Shown: positions 53,743 to 63,332, counted from the stretch's first letter. The stretch is 64,000 nt of DNA from Bacillus sp. NTK071 (GCF_017303315.1 NZ_JAFKOI010000002.1:279396-343395); one strand, 5' to 3'. Numbers and translations are program-made. Notes: a model not told the origin generated them from the letters alone.

Positions 53743-54708
53743 TTACTTACCAGCGATTTCGTTTAACTTGTCCAATGATTCAGTGTACTTCTCTTCAGGA
53801 AGTGCTACATAACCAACAGCTTCAGCCATGTCACCAGCATTTTCAAGTGCATACTTAGCGAAGTCATTTACTGCAGGATTATCTTTAACAGAAGAGTGTT
53901 TCACATAAGTGAACAATGGACGTGAAAGCGGCTCGTATGTTCCATCTTGGATTGTTTCAGCGTTAGGCTCAACTGCTTCACCGTCACCATTTACGATTGG
54001 AACTACGTTAAGGCTATCTTTATTTTCAAGGTAGTAAGCATAACCAAAGAATGCCATACCATTCTTAGAACCAGTTACACCATTTACAAGTACGTTATCA
54101 TCTTCAGAAAGTGTTGCTTCTTTATTCATTTGCTGCTCATCTAGTACAACTTCATTAAAGTAGTCATACGTACCTGAGTCAGTACCAGGGCTAAACAATT
54201 CAATCTTTTCTTTCGGCCATTCAGAGTTAATATCGCTCCACATTGTCGCTTCGCCTGTCCAAATCTTTTGAAGCTCTTCAATTGTCAATTGATCTACCCA
54301 ATCGTTCTCGGAGTTTACAACTATAGAAAGACCATCTTTAGCGATTTCAAATTCAGTAAATTCAATACCAGCTTCTTCAAGTGCTTTCACTTCTTCTTCT
54401 TTAATAGGACGTGAAGCGTTACTCATGTCTGTTTCACCAGCTGCGAATTTCTCAAATCCACCGCCAGAACCAGATACTCCAACACTAACTTTTACATCAG
54501 GCTGTGCAGAGGCGTATTCTTCAGCAACAGCTTCCATGATTGGAAATACTGTAGAAGATCCGTCCATTAACACATCTCCAGATACTTGATCAGAAGATCC
54601 TTCGCTGTTGTTAGAATTACCATTGCCTCCGCTATTATTTCCGCAAGCTGCTGCGAAAACTAATACCATCGACATAACTAGCATGAGCATAATGCCTTTG
54701 AACTTCAT
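53743..54708 (-). CDS. pstS: Phosphate-binding lipoprotein PstS
   Basis: A 321-residue periplasm-side binding protein anchored as a lipoprotein: signal MKFKGIMLMLVMSMVLVF with lipobox AAAC, Cys22, then a Gly/Asn/Ser linker. The phosphate-binding loops DGSSTVFPI, SGSGGGFEKF and SRPIKEEE, FSPGTDSGTYDYF are intact. GGGGG precedes the ATG. It is the first gene of the Pho-controlled operon, with a multi-repeat Pho box about 90-130 bp upstream. Confidence 0.96.
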   Translation of the reverse strand: MKFKGIMLMLVMSMVLVFAAACGNNSGGNGNSNNSEGSSDQVSGDVLMDGSSTVFPIMEAVAEEYASAQPDVKVSVGVSGSGGGFEKFAAGETDMSNASRPIKEEEVKALEEAGIEFTEFEIAKDGLSIVVNSENDWVDQLTIEELQKIWTGEATMWSDINSEWPKEKIELFSPGTDSGTYDYFNEVVLDEQQMNKEATLSEDDNVLVNGVTGSKNGMAFFGYAYYLENKDSLNVVPIVNGDGEAVEPNAETIQDGTYEPLSRPLFTYVKHSSVKDNPAVNDFAKYALENAGDMAEAVGYVALPEEKYTESLDKLNEIAGK

Positions 54709-54797
54709 GTAATTTCCCCCTAAATGGATGTTTGTACTGTGTTTCGCGAGATGCCGTTACCCATCTCTCGATCACAAGTCTTAGAATACAGCCCAGA

Positions 54798-54836
54798 TAT
54801 TAATGACATATAAACCGAATGTAAAGAAATTGTAAA
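54798..54836 (-). promoter_or_regulatory. PhoP-binding Pho box of the pst operon (four repeats)
   Basis: On the minus strand TTTACA, TTTACA, TTTATA and TTAATA follow each other with exact 11-bp periodicity (starts at 54836, 54825, 54814, 54803). The Bacillus PhoP consensus is TT(A/C/T)A(C/T)A-type direct repeats at this spacing, so phosphate-starvation induction by PhoPR is strongly expected. Confidence 0.9.
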
Positions 54837-54962
54837 GGCTTGAAGGAAAACGTTTTAAATTGTCTTTTTTTGGGGATATAGGTTATTTTGTACACATTCA
54901 GCACTTATAAATCGCTTAATATTTAGAGATGCATCTTTCTTTAATGTATCCCTTAACAAATA

Positions 54963-54985
54963 AAAAAACCGCTCTTCAGCGGTTT
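54963..54985 (-). terminator. Terminator of the penicillin-binding protein gene
   Basis: Minus-strand stem AACCGCT / AGCGGTT with a four-base loop followed by TTTTTTTATTTG. Confidence 0.88.
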
Positions 54986-54987
54986 TC

Positions 54988-57030
54988 TTAATTCGTATCT
55001 TCTTCTGTACCTTCTTCTTCAGAAGTTTTTGGCTTTTTGGCTTCATCTTTTAAATCGAAGTATGCGTCAAGAATACGTCCTCCGATTTTTTTGTTTACTT
55101 TACCAGAATCTGAGTCGTTTACATCTGGAACGACGACTGAGAAAGCTACTTCAGGGTTATCACCATAAGGGGCATAACCTACAAGGGTAAGGTTGTATCC
55201 TTCATCTTTTCCAATTTGCGCAGTACCCGTTTTACCAGCTGCAACGTATTTATTGCTTTGGAAATAAGGGTATTTCGTTCCTGCTGTTCCATCGCGTGTA
55301 TTCATGACCATCCACATGCCTTTTTGAACATGAGCCACTTCACTATCACTCATTTTGATTTTGTTCATAATTTTTGGCGTTTTTTGGTAAAGAATAGTGT
55401 TCGACAATCCTTCATCTGCTGATGGTTCATGAACTTCATTTAGGAGGTGCGGTTCCACTCTGTATCCTCCGTTTGCAATTGTAGAAATGTATTGAGCCAT
55501 TTGCATTGGTGTGTACGTATCGAACTGGCCAATCGCAAAGTCAAGAATATTACCTACCTCTTGCACATTTCCACCTAAGCCCGTTCCTTCACCTGGCAAG
55601 TCAATTCCTGTTTTAACACCAAGTCCAAACTGAGAAAATGACTCTTTCATCTGACCATAAGCTGAGACATTGTATGAATTTCTTTGTCTTGGAACGTAAT
55701 CATAATCAGCCATCATCATTGCAATTCTAAACATATAAACGTTTGAAGATCTTTGTAAAGCCACAAGATCTGAGATAGATCCCATTGGCTTAGGAGTATA
55801 GGACGCCTTCCTTAATCCTCCTGGGAAATACAATGGTTCATCAACAAGCATCCTCCCTGGGTTAATTACATCATACTGATAACCCGTTAATACGGTAGCA
55901 CCCTTAACAGTCGACCCCATTGCATATGCGTCACCAATGACTCCAAAAGTGCGGTCCTTTAATCTACCGTTGCTATATTCCTTACCTGCAAGGGAAAGGA
56001 TTTCGCCAGTTTTTGGATTCATCATGACTACATAACCACGAGTAGCTCCATACTGTCTGGCATCACGCAACTCTTCATCAAGAATCTTCTCTACTTCCTG
56101 TTGCAATTCAATATTCAGCGACAGAACAAGGTCATTTCCTCTCTTACCTTCAATCACTTCTGGCTCACCGATTGGCTCTCCAGATTTATCAGTAACGTAA
56201 GTAAGCTTTTCTTTTTGTCCTTTTAAATATTCTTCATATTCTTTCTCAAGATAGCTAATCCCAACTTGATCGTTTCGTTCATAGTTTCTTAATCCATAGT
56301 AACTCAGTTCATCCCGTGGAATAGGTCCAACATTACCAAAGATTGTTTGAAGGGTGTCTCCATACGGATACTCTCGTGTCGCATCAGCTTGAATTTCCAC
56401 GCCTGGAAGCTCTCCAAGATTTTCACTAATCTTTGCGATTTCATCTTCTGTTAAACCAACTTTGATGGTTTGGGAAGAAAGTGCATATCCACTATCCATC
56501 GCTCTTTTAATCGCTGCTACTTCCAATTCAGCAGGATTGTCTTTAATGGTGTTTAGATCTTTATCTGTAATGCGCTCGATTTGAAGCTGATAGGCATCAC
56601 TAGACTCCATCTCTTCCCATTCTTTTTCTGTTAATTTTGCTTTTGCTTCTTCAGGATTGGCAATGATCCAATAATCTTTCAAGTCTCGATCAATCACATC
56701 GTCAGTATTTTTTTCAATATAACCAGCTAATTTCTTTGCTAACTCTAGCCGCTCAGCTTGTTTCGTATTTTGCGTACGAATATATGTAAGCGCGAATTCT
56801 GGATTATTATCAACAAGTACCCGCCCATATCGATCATACATTTTACCTCGTGGTGCAGTCGATTCTGCAGTAACATTTTCTGTTTGTTCAGACACACGCT
56901 GATATTCTTCACCATTCACGATTTGAATAACTCCTAATCGCAGGATCAACGTTGAGAACAATAGAAAAACGGATAGAAACAATATATTAAGCCGGAACGG
57001 AACATGGCTTTTCTTTTTATTATGTTTCAA
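54988..57030 (-). CDS. pbpA: Class B penicillin-binding protein, PBP2a (PbpA) type
   Basis: A 680-residue transpeptidase. A short basic N-terminus and one membrane anchor (about 12-35) precede the dimerisation domain (APRGKMYDRYGRVLVDNN) and the transpeptidase domain with Ser373 in GSTVKG, SSN near 425 and KTG in AGKTGTAQIG. PbpA/PBP2a in B. subtilis works in side-wall growth during rod elongation and spore outgrowth. TTG at 57030 is chosen for GGAGGGG eight bases upstream. The acidic C-terminal tail TSEEEGTEEDTN is unusual but common in Bacillaceae homologues. Confidence 0.92.
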   Translation of the reverse strand: MKHNKKKSHVPFRLNILFLSVFLLFSTLILRLGVIQIVNGEEYQRVSEQTENVTAESTAPRGKMYDRYGRVLVDNNPEFALTYIRTQNTKQAERLELAKKLAGYIEKNTDDVIDRDLKDYWIIANPEEAKAKLTEKEWEEMESSDAYQLQIERITDKDLNTIKDNPAELEVAAIKRAMDSGYALSSQTIKVGLTEDEIAKISENLGELPGVEIQADATREYPYGDTLQTIFGNVGPIPRDELSYYGLRNYERNDQVGISYLEKEYEEYLKGQKEKLTYVTDKSGEPIGEPEVIEGKRGNDLVLSLNIELQQEVEKILDEELRDARQYGATRGYVVMMNPKTGEILSLAGKEYSNGRLKDRTFGVIGDAYAMGSTVKGATVLTGYQYDVINPGRMLVDEPLYFPGGLRKASYTPKPMGSISDLVALQRSSNVYMFRIAMMMADYDYVPRQRNSYNVSAYGQMKESFSQFGLGVKTGIDLPGEGTGLGGNVQEVGNILDFAIGQFDTYTPMQMAQYISTIANGGYRVEPHLLNEVHEPSADEGLSNTILYQKTPKIMNKIKMSDSEVAHVQKGMWMVMNTRDGTAGTKYPYFQSNKYVAAGKTGTAQIGKDEGYNLTLVGYAPYGDNPEVAFSVVVPDVNDSDSGKVNKKIGGRILDAYFDLKDEAKKPKTSEEEGTEEDTN

Positions 57031-57055
57031 GATAAACTCCCCTCCAACACATATA

Positions 57056-57078
57056 GACACCTGTTCCAGACAGGTGTC
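57056..57078. other. Stem-loop between the MFS gene and pbpA
   Basis: GACACCTG / CAGGTGTC, eight perfect base pairs, seven-base loop. There is no T-run on either strand, so a terminator role is doubtful; it could be a leader structure of pbpA. Confidence 0.4.
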
Positions 57079-57140
57079 CCTCTGTAATCTCTTCTCCTAA
57101 CTATACTTACTGGTGTTCCAAAAGTAAAGGGACTAAGGAG

Positions 57141-58391
57141 CTATTGTAACACTTCAGGAGGTGATTCTGTTTTGGTAACTGGTTTGCTTTTGAGTCTTCT
57201 AATAAACACGTAAATGAACGAGTGACCCGCACCTACAATTAACAATAAAATTGGTATACTTTTCTCATCGTTAAATAAAGAAACAGCGATTAGAAAAAGG
57301 ATGATAGAAACAATTCTTCCCAAGTTGAGGTATACCTCTCGAACGACAATATATTCAATTCGCATTTCAGCTGCATTCCAAGCCTTCCCGATGACATCAT
57401 ACGTTAACGAAATATATGGTACAAGGAGTAATGGATAAGCAAGAGAAATACATATTCCATACACAAGCAGTTTCCCAAAAGTTAAATCAGATATAAGAAG
57501 AAAAACTGAGGCATAAAGGATGATCCCACCATATAATATAGCTTGTTTTCTAAAGCGTGGTTTAATCAGTCGTGTTGCCAAGTAATACGCAAGAAAGGCC
57601 ACTGCAGAATTTACAAGTCCGAACGTTCCGATAGCGAGTTCACTTTCAGTTGTGATAAAGACAAGCACGACAATAATGAAAATAAAAGTTCCCTCTCTAA
57701 TTCCTTGGAAGAAGTGAGCATGCAATATGTTTAACCAATCTGAATTCGCTTTTCTTTCTTGAAAGACCCGTCTGAATGAAAGTGTGCCTTTTGCAGAACG
57801 TCTTTCCAAGAAGAAACTTAAGATTACTGCTGCAAAAAACAAAGCAAGTGAAACCCCAAAAATCACTTTATAACCCGTAAATGCTTCAAGACTTGAAATA
57901 ACAAATCCTGCGAAAATCGGTCCAATCATCCCTGCAAAGGATGTAAGTAGTCCTAGAAACCCGTTAAAAAAATCTCTTGTCTCTGGCTCGGTAATCTCAA
58001 ATGTTAACACATTAAAAGCGAGCCAATAAAAGCCAAAACCAATGCCAAGTAATGCACCTAGTAAGATGAGTAAGTGACTTGCATTCTGACCTAGAGCTAG
58101 GACCGTAATATAGAAAAGCGCAAGAAATATTACGCCTATCCTTAATACAATTACCCTGTCCATTTTTTTTGCCCACCTACCAGCCAGAATAAAGGTCAAC
58201 GGCTGACTAATAACAACTGCAAGATTATAAATACCTATATCGGTAAATTCACCGGACTGTTTCCACAGGTATACATTTACAAACGTGTTTGAGAGCGCGA
58301 TGCTCAATGCATATAAACCACCGATTGTAAGTAATAACAATAAGTCTTTTGTTACTTCTATATCACCAATCATGTGTTTAATGACTTTCAT
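57141..58391 (-). CDS. yqgE: MFS transporter (YqgE-like)
   Basis: A 416-residue protein with 11-12 membrane segments and a central cytoplasmic loop (ERRSAKGTLSFRRVFQERKAN). AGRWAKKMDRVIVLRIG is the MFS loop 2-3 motif. No drug or sugar signature stands out, so the substrate is unknown. The ATG at 58391 follows AAGGGGAG by six bases; a longer start adds seven residues. Position upstream of the penicillin-binding protein matches yqgE. Confidence 0.85.
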   Translation of the reverse strand: MKVIKHMIGDIEVTKDLLLLLTIGGLYALSIALSNTFVNVYLWKQSGEFTDIGIYNLAVVISQPLTFILAGRWAKKMDRVIVLRIGVIFLALFYITVLALGQNASHLLILLGALLGIGFGFYWLAFNVLTFEITEPETRDFFNGFLGLLTSFAGMIGPIFAGFVISSLEAFTGYKVIFGVSLALFFAAVILSFFLERRSAKGTLSFRRVFQERKANSDWLNILHAHFFQGIREGTFIFIIVVLVFITTESELAIGTFGLVNSAVAFLAYYLATRLIKPRFRKQAILYGGIILYASVFLLISDLTFGKLLVYGICISLAYPLLLVPYISLTYDVIGKAWNAAEMRIEYIVVREVYLNLGRIVSIILFLIAVSLFNDEKSIPILLLIVGAGHSFIYVFIRRLKSKPVTKTESPPEVLQ

Positions 58392-58492
58392 AACAAACTC
58401 CCCTTTTTTCATCCACCCTTATTTTGTATTAATTCCTGCTCGTTATGCGGATGTTTCAAAAAGGATAAACTGTTTTTGAAAGGGGATATGAC

Positions 58493-58783
58493 ATGTTCTG
58501 CTTTATACACCAACACAAATCAATCATTCCTGAAGTTCGAAATCATTTTCTTAAAAGGTTGGAAGAAGTACTTATTCAACTGAACAGCCCTTATGAACTT
58601 CATAACAATCTTCATACAACAATCATCAATAAAGGAATGGATGAACTTACTATTACCATGTCGGAAAGACAAATCCTTATATTAAGTAATTACGACTTTG
58701 AAGACGGTTCAACTATTACAGATTTGGTCATTGAAAAGGCAATGGATACTTTTGGTTCGATCTCTGTTCATATTGAATACTAA
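58493..58783 (+). CDS. Uncharacterised small protein (96 aa)
   Basis: Not recognised. AAGGGG lies seven bases before the ATG, and a terminator follows 2 bp after the stop, so the gene is probably real. The protein is soluble, with MFCFIHQHKSIIPEVRNHFL at the start, a Leu-rich helical region and SERQILILSNYDFEDGSTITDLVIEK; it may be a small alpha/beta fold. It diverges from yqgE and converges with sodA. Confidence 0.65.
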   Translation: MFCFIHQHKSIIPEVRNHFLKRLEEVLIQLNSPYELHNNLHTTIINKGMDELTITMSERQILILSNYDFEDGSTITDLVIEKAMDTFGSISVHIEY

Positions 58784-58784
58784 A

Positions 58785-58813
58785 AACCCCGACAACAGAG
58801 TTGTCGGGGTTAA
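58785..58813. terminator. Bidirectional terminator between the 96-aa gene and sodA
   Basis: Perfect stem AACCCCGACAAC / GTTGTCGGGGTT with T-rich ends on the minus strand. Confidence 0.88.
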
Positions 58814-58827
58814 CCAATAAGCTTTTA

Positions 58828-59439
58828 TTATTTAGCTGCTTCGTAACGCTTAGCAACTTCATCCCAGTTTACAACATTCCAGAATGCGCTGATGTAATCA
58901 GGACGCTTGTTTTGATACTTAAGATAATAAGCATGCTCCCAAACATCAAGACCTAGAATAGGAGTTACACCTTCCATTACAGGCGTATCCTGGTTAGGTG
59001 TGCTTGTTACTTCAAGTTCTCCGCCTTTAACTACAAGCCATGCCCAGCCTGAGCCGAAACGTCCTGCAGCAGCGTTAGCGAAATCTTCTTTGAAGCTTTC
59101 AAAGCTACCGAATTTCTTTTTGATTGCTTCACTTAGGTCACCAGATGGCTCTCCGCCGCCATTTGGGCTTAGAAGTTGCCAGAAAAGTGAGTGGTTAGCA
59201 TGGCCACCGCCATTGTTTCGAACAGCAGTACGGATGCCTTCAGGTAGAGCATCAAGATTACCAAGAAGATCTTCAAGGCTCTTAGATGCGTGGTCTTCGT
59301 GACCTTCTAGTGCACCATTCAATTTTGTTACATATGCGTTATGATGCTTGTCGTGGTGGATCTTCATTGTTTCTTCGTCAATATGTGGTTCTAGTGCGTT
59401 GTAATCGTAAGGTAGTTCTGGTAGTTCAAATTTAGCCAT
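58828..59439 (-). CDS. sodA: Superoxide dismutase, Mn (Fe/Mn family)
   Basis: A 203-residue enzyme converting superoxide to oxygen and peroxide. Metal ligands are visible as the first HH in [12 protein letters not shown], His in GHANHSLFW, and Asp and His in [12 protein letters not shown]. The residue pattern GGGHANH and GSGWAWLV favours manganese. GGAGGAG precedes the ATG. It stands alone, preceded by a 230-bp spacer and the tRNA cluster. Confidence 0.97.
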   Translation of the reverse strand: MAKFELPELPYDYNALEPHIDEETMKIHHDKHHNAYVTKLNGALEGHEDHASKSLEDLLGNLDALPEGIRTAVRNNGGGHANHSLFWQLLSPNGGGEPSGDLSEAIKKKFGSFESFKEDFANAAAGRFGSGWAWLVVKGGELEVTSTPNQDTPVMEGVTPILGLDVWEHAYYLKYQNKRPDYISAFWNVVNWDEVAKRYEAAK

Positions 59440-59631
59440 TGTGAATCTCCTCCTTAAAATAATATGTAACTTGCTGTCACGACGGGAATCCCGTCACATG
59501 GACATGATAACGTCACAAGTTTACAGTAGCAGATTTGTCATGGGTTTTCAAATAATAAACATTTGAATTCCCGCAACACATATAGATTTTCCCCGCTAAA
59601 TTTAAAATTAAACATCTAAGCATAAAATGCT

Positions 59632-59658
59632 ACAAAAAAACTCGCCATATTGGCGAGT
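59632..59658 (-). terminator. Terminator of the tRNA operon
   Basis: Minus-strand stem CTCGCCA / TGGCGAG followed by TTTTTTTGTAG, 16 bp after tRNA-Phe. Confidence 0.88.
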
Positions 59659-59673
59659 GGGATCTTTATTAAG

Positions 59674-59749
59674 TGGTGGCTCCGGACGGAATCGAACCGC
59701 CGACACGTGGATTTTCAGTCCACTGCTCTACCGACTGAGCTACAGAGCC
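59674..59749 (-). tRNA. tRNA-Phe (anticodon GAA)
   Basis: 76 nt; minus strand starts GGCTCTGTAGCTCAGTCGG, anticodon loop CTGAAAA, T-arm GGTTCGATTCC, encoded CCA. Last gene of the cluster. Confidence 0.97.
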
Positions 59750-59928
59750 GAGGAATGTATAACGTGTAATTGCTGTATGTACTTATACTTCAAAACCAAT
59801 ATGTTAATCTCTTCACAATGGAATCAGTATTTATATATTGTACATTTACGTTTGTGAGAAATAGCACATAGATATGAGTTTAGATTGTGCCTAAAGGGAC
59901 TCCGAATTAAAAATTTTACGTAGAAACT

Positions 59929-60088
<160 letters not shown>

Positions 60089-60102
<14 letters not shown>

Positions 60103-60259
60103 ACGATATGAATAAATATATGCTGTGCCTGCTTCATTATGCAGCGCACTGTTTCTTCCTCTACAAGATTATGCTCCGATGCGTATCCGTCGAAACAACT
60201 CGTTGCTGTTTCAATGATGTAACGCTCGTTGCTTCACCCCGCGACGATAAGAATAAGTG
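60089..60259. repeat. 30-bp imperfect direct repeat of the tRNA-fMet 5' end
   Basis: 60089-60118 and 60230-60259 share TGCT(C/T)CACCCCGCGACGATA and AGAATAA-like flank. The distal copy is a detached 5' fragment of an initiator tRNA with about 14 matching bases. Together with the repeat on the other side it points to past duplication and partial loss. Confidence 0.7.
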
Positions 60260-60287
60260 TACTGTTTTTAACTTTGAAAGTTAAAAA

Positions 60288-60380
60288 TGGAGGAGGAAGA
60301 GGGATTCGAACCCCCGCGGGCGATTAAGCCCCTGTCGGTTTTCAAGACCGATCCCTTCAGCCAGACTTGGGTATTCCTCC
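60288..60380 (-). tRNA. tRNA-Ser (anticodon TGA)
   Basis: 93 nt with a long variable arm; starts GGAGGAATACCCAAGTCTGG, anticodon loop CTTGAAA, T-arm GGTTCGAATCC, encoded CCA. The discriminator base reads T, not the usual G. Confidence 0.96.
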
Positions 60381-60390
60381 GATATTCATT

Positions 60391-60467
60391 TGGTGGACCC
60401 TGCAGGACTCGAACCTGCGACCGGACGGTTATGAGCCGTCAGCTCTAACCAGCTGAGCTAAGGGTCC
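60391..60467 (-). tRNA. tRNA-Ile2 (anticodon CAT, presumed lysidine-modified)
   Basis: 77 nt; starts GGACCCTTAGCTCAGCTGG, anticodon loop CTCATAA, acceptor GGACCCT / AGGGTCC with ACCA. The sequence resembles the Bacillus tRNA-Ile(CAU) that reads AUA after TilS modification, rather than either methionine tRNA. Confidence 0.85.
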
Positions 60468-60480
60468 TTATGTAATAAAG

Positions 60481-60557
60481 TGGGGCGGCTGATGGGAATT
60501 GAACCCACGAATGCCGGAATCACAATCCGGTGCGTTAACCACTTCGCCACAACCGCC
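60481..60557 (-). tRNA. tRNA-His (anticodon GTG)
   Basis: 77 nt; starts GGCGGTTGTGGCGAAGTGG with the extra G-1 opposite C73, anticodon loop TTGTGAT, T-arm GGTTCAATTCC, encoded CCA. Confidence 0.96.
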
Positions 60558-60580
60558 ACTGTGTGTCGTATGAAAATACA

Positions 60581-60657
60581 TGGTAGCGGCGGAGGGGATC
60601 GAACCCCCGACCTCACGGGTATGAACCGTACGCTCTAGCCAGCTGAGCTACACCGCC
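60581..60657 (-). tRNA. tRNA-Met, elongator (anticodon CAT)
   Basis: 77 nt; starts GGCGGTGTAGCTCAGCTGG, anticodon loop TTCATAC, T-arm GGTTCGATCCC, end CCGCTACCA. It closely matches the Bacillus elongator methionine tRNA as I recall it. Confidence 0.94.
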
Positions 60658-60660
60658 ATA

Positions 60661-60735
60661 TGGCTCCACAGGTAGGATTCGAACCTACGACCGATCGGTT
60701 AACAGCCGATAGCTCTACCACTGAGCTACTGTGGA
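60661..60735 (-). tRNA. tRNA-Asn (anticodon GTT)
   Basis: 75 nt; starts TCCACAGTAGCTCAGTGG, anticodon loop CTGTTAA, T-arm GGTTCGAATCC, encoded CCA. First gene of the cluster. Confidence 0.97.
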
Positions 60736-60757
60736 ATATTTCTTAACGACAAGAACT

Positions 60758-60787
60758 AATATACCATATCAGGAATTGAAGCGTCAA
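60758..60787 (-). promoter_or_regulatory. Sigma-A promoter of the tRNA cluster
   Basis: Minus strand TTGACG (60782-60787), 18-bp spacer, TATATT (60758-60763), 22 bp before the tRNA-Asn start. Confidence 0.75.
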
Positions 60788-60874
60788 TAACTTATTTAAA
60801 ATTTATTTCGCTCATCCAAAATTAATTCTGAAAACACTATACCATTCTTTCTTTTACTCATCAAGAACTCCAAG

Positions 60875-61357
60875 TTATATTACATATATCAAGAAGACAA
60901 TCACCATGATTGCTTGAAGAACACCTTTCATTAATGCTCCTCCTAGAAATCCAAGAAGTGACCCTACTCCAACTTGTACAGATTCTTTAAACGATTTACG
61001 GTGAATAACTAATTCTGCTCCTACAGCTCCTATAAATGGCCCAAGTAGGATTCCAACAAACGGAATGATAAAGGGTCCAATTAACAACCCAATTGTACTT
61101 CCCCATATTGCTGCTTTTGAACCTCCGTATTTCTTTACGCCGAATAAGTTACTTGCATAATCTGCTACGAACAATAAAACAGTAAGCAGGATCTGAATAA
61201 TCCAGAAATAAATCGTCATAGGGGCAAATTCAAAAAACACACCGTACAAAACAAACCCTATATATACGAATAGCACAGCAGGTATAATGGGATAAATTAA
61301 TCCCACGAAAGCCACTATAAAAGCAACACTAATTAATGACCAGAATAAAATTTCCAT
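60875..61357 (-). CDS. yqgC: DUF456 membrane protein (YqgC-like)
   Basis: A 160-residue very hydrophobic protein with about five membrane segments. GLIYPIIPAVLFVYIGFVLYG, the middle GVKKYGGSKAAIWGSTIG and GPFIGAVGAELVIHRK are DUF456 signs, with a glycine-zipper style pattern in GVGSLLGFLGGALMKG. AGGTGG precedes the ATG. Function unknown; the position near sodA supports yqgC. Confidence 0.87.
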   Translation of the reverse strand: MEILFWSLISVAFIVAFVGLIYPIIPAVLFVYIGFVLYGVFFEFAPMTIYFWIIQILLTVLLFVADYASNLFGVKKYGGSKAAIWGSTIGLLIGPFIIPFVGILLGPFIGAVGAELVIHRKSFKESVQVGVGSLLGFLGGALMKGVLQAIMVIVFLIYVI

Positions 61358-61424
61358 TTTTTCACCACCTCTTCCTTCTATTATATACTCACAGTTTTTT
61401 TCCTTCTATAAAAATAAAAACCCC

Positions 61425-61460
61425 ATTAAAAAATGGAAGCAGGGAATTCCCTACTTCCAT
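61425..61460 (-). terminator. Terminator of the Na/Pi cotransporter gene
   Basis: Minus-strand stem ATGGAAGTAGGGAA / TTCCCTGCTTCCAT with one mismatch followed by TTTTTTAATGG. Confidence 0.88.
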
Positions 61461-61470
61461 CTAAAAATCT

Positions 61471-63102
61471 TTATTCTTCGCCAATTACAGCTTCCGCAAT
61501 ATTAACGGCGTGGTCACCAATACGTTCTAAGTTACTGATAATGTCGACAAATACGATTCCTGCGCTTCCAGTACATTCGCCTTCATTTAAGCGAAGGATA
61601 TGTTGTTTGCGAAGTGTTCTTTCCATTTTGTCAATTTTATCTTCGAGTTTAACGACTTCCTGTGCCTTATCGACATCCCACTTATCAAGTGCATCAAATG
61701 CTTCTTGAAGAGCTGAAAGTGTAAGATTAAACATGGTATCTAAGTCATTCATTGCTAATTCAGTCATTTTGACTTTGTTACTAATTTGATAATCAACGAG
61801 TTCTACAATGTTTTCCATGTGATCACCAATTCGCTCAATATCACGAACAGAGTCCATTAACATGCCATGTCTAGTTGATTCTTCACCAGAAAGAGATGTT
61901 GCAGACAACTGAATGAGGTAGTCTGTTATTTTATTATCCAGGTTATTGATTGCTTCTTCATATTGAACTGTTTTCTCAGCACTTTTCTGGCTTCTAGAAG
62001 TTAAATAGTTTGACGCTTCTTTAACGCCTTTATAAGCAAATTCACTCATACGAATAACTTCCTCTTTAGCCTGTCCAAGTGCAACAGAAGGAGAACGCTC
62101 AATAAATACTGGATCAAGGTGCTTTGGTTTGTATTCAATGGTTGAATCTTCACCAGGAATAATCTTTGTCACAAGAATTGCAAGTCCAGCTATAAATGGA
62201 AACTGAATTACTGTATTTGTGATATTAAAGATTCCGTGTCCAAAAGCAATCGTCATCTCAGGAGTTAAGTTTAACGAATCCCTAAGGTACTCGATAAACG
62301 GCGTGTACGCGAATAAGAATATCAAGAAAATCGCTGTACCAATTAAGTTAAAGATTACGTGAGTAAGAGCTGTACGTCTGGCTGCTACAGATGCACCAAT
62401 AGAAGCTAGTACTGCAGTAATCGTTGTCCCAATATTGTCACCGAACAAGACTGGCAATGCAGCTTGAAGGTCGAGAGCGTTTTGAGAATAGAGTCCTTGG
62501 AGCACACCAATTGTTGCGCTTGAACTTTGTACAATCACAGTAAATACAGTACCAATAACAACCCCTAATAATGGGTTTGAGCTCATATTAACAGTAAGCT
62601 CCTGGAAAGCTTCCAAGCTACGTAATGGTTTCATACCCGAACTCATGAGTTCAAGTCCAAAGAATAATGCACCGAAACCAAATACGATTTGGCCAGCGTA
62701 ATTAACTTTCTTATTCTTAAAGAAGAAAATTAATAAAGAACCTACAGCGATAATCGGTAGTGCGTAATCTTTAATAGGAAAACCAATTATAAAAGCGGTA
62801 ACGGTTGTTCCGATATTAGCTCCCATTACAACACCAATCGCTTGTTTTAACGTCATGAACCCTGCGTTAACAAGTCCAACGGTTAAAACTGTTGTTCCTG
62901 AACTACTTTGAATCAGAATCGTTACAATTACACCAGCGAGAACACCCATAAACGGATTTGTTGTAAACCGATCAAGAATGTCTCTTAAGCGATCGCCAGC
63001 TGATCGTTGAAGGCCATCTCCCATATACTTAAGTCCAAACAGGAATATACCTAGACCTCCCACAAACTGAAAGATCATCTCCTGAACGTTGAGTTCCATC
63101 AT
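61471..63102 (-). CDS. Na/Pi cotransporter (NptA-like) with C-terminal PhoU-like domain
   Basis: A 543-residue protein of the Na+-dependent phosphate transporter family. The duplicated core motif QSSSGTTVLTVG and VQSSSATIGVLQG (QSSS repeats near 60 and 200) is the hallmark; about nine membrane segments end near residue 315. The C-terminal 200 residues are PhoU-like, with RDIERIGDHMENIVE and NLERIGDHAVNIAEA. It gives a low-affinity phosphate route beside the Pst system in the same window. The ATG at 63102 is five bases after AAGGGG. Confidence 0.9.
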   Translation of the reverse strand: MMELNVQEMIFQFVGGLGIFLFGLKYMGDGLQRSAGDRLRDILDRFTTNPFMGVLAGVIVTILIQSSSGTTVLTVGLVNAGFMTLKQAIGVVMGANIGTTVTAFIIGFPIKDYALPIIAVGSLLIFFFKNKKVNYAGQIVFGFGALFFGLELMSSGMKPLRSLEAFQELTVNMSSNPLLGVVIGTVFTVIVQSSSATIGVLQGLYSQNALDLQAALPVLFGDNIGTTITAVLASIGASVAARRTALTHVIFNLIGTAIFLIFLFAYTPFIEYLRDSLNLTPEMTIAFGHGIFNITNTVIQFPFIAGLAILVTKIIPGEDSTIEYKPKHLDPVFIERSPSVALGQAKEEVIRMSEFAYKGVKEASNYLTSRSQKSAEKTVQYEEAINNLDNKITDYLIQLSATSLSGEESTRHGMLMDSVRDIERIGDHMENIVELVDYQISNKVKMTELAMNDLDTMFNLTLSALQEAFDALDKWDVDKAQEVVKLEDKIDKMERTLRKQHILRLNEGECTGSAGIVFVDIISNLERIGDHAVNIAEAVIGEE

Positions 63103-63332
63103 TTCAACCCCTTGCACCTAGATTTATTTTTTCGACAATACTCAACAAAGTCCCTTGTCTATTATCTACATCGATACCCCCTTTGTAAAGAGTTAATATA
63201 GATTTGTAAATATATTATTGATATATCAAAATTGTTTCAGAAAAGTTTCAACAACCTTATTGTTCCCATCCGCCAATTTAAGCTAAACTGGTTTTGGAGG
63301 GAAGACCCCCCAGATGGAGAGGAGATTATGAT

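Noticed and set aside
59000-59302. Plus-strand open frame antisense to sodA
   Set aside because: Composition is that of the reverse strand of sodA and there is no translation signal.
61433-61708. Plus-strand open frame under the Na/Pi transporter gene
   Set aside because: It is antisense to a strongly supported gene, has no ribosome binding site, and begins inside the terminator.
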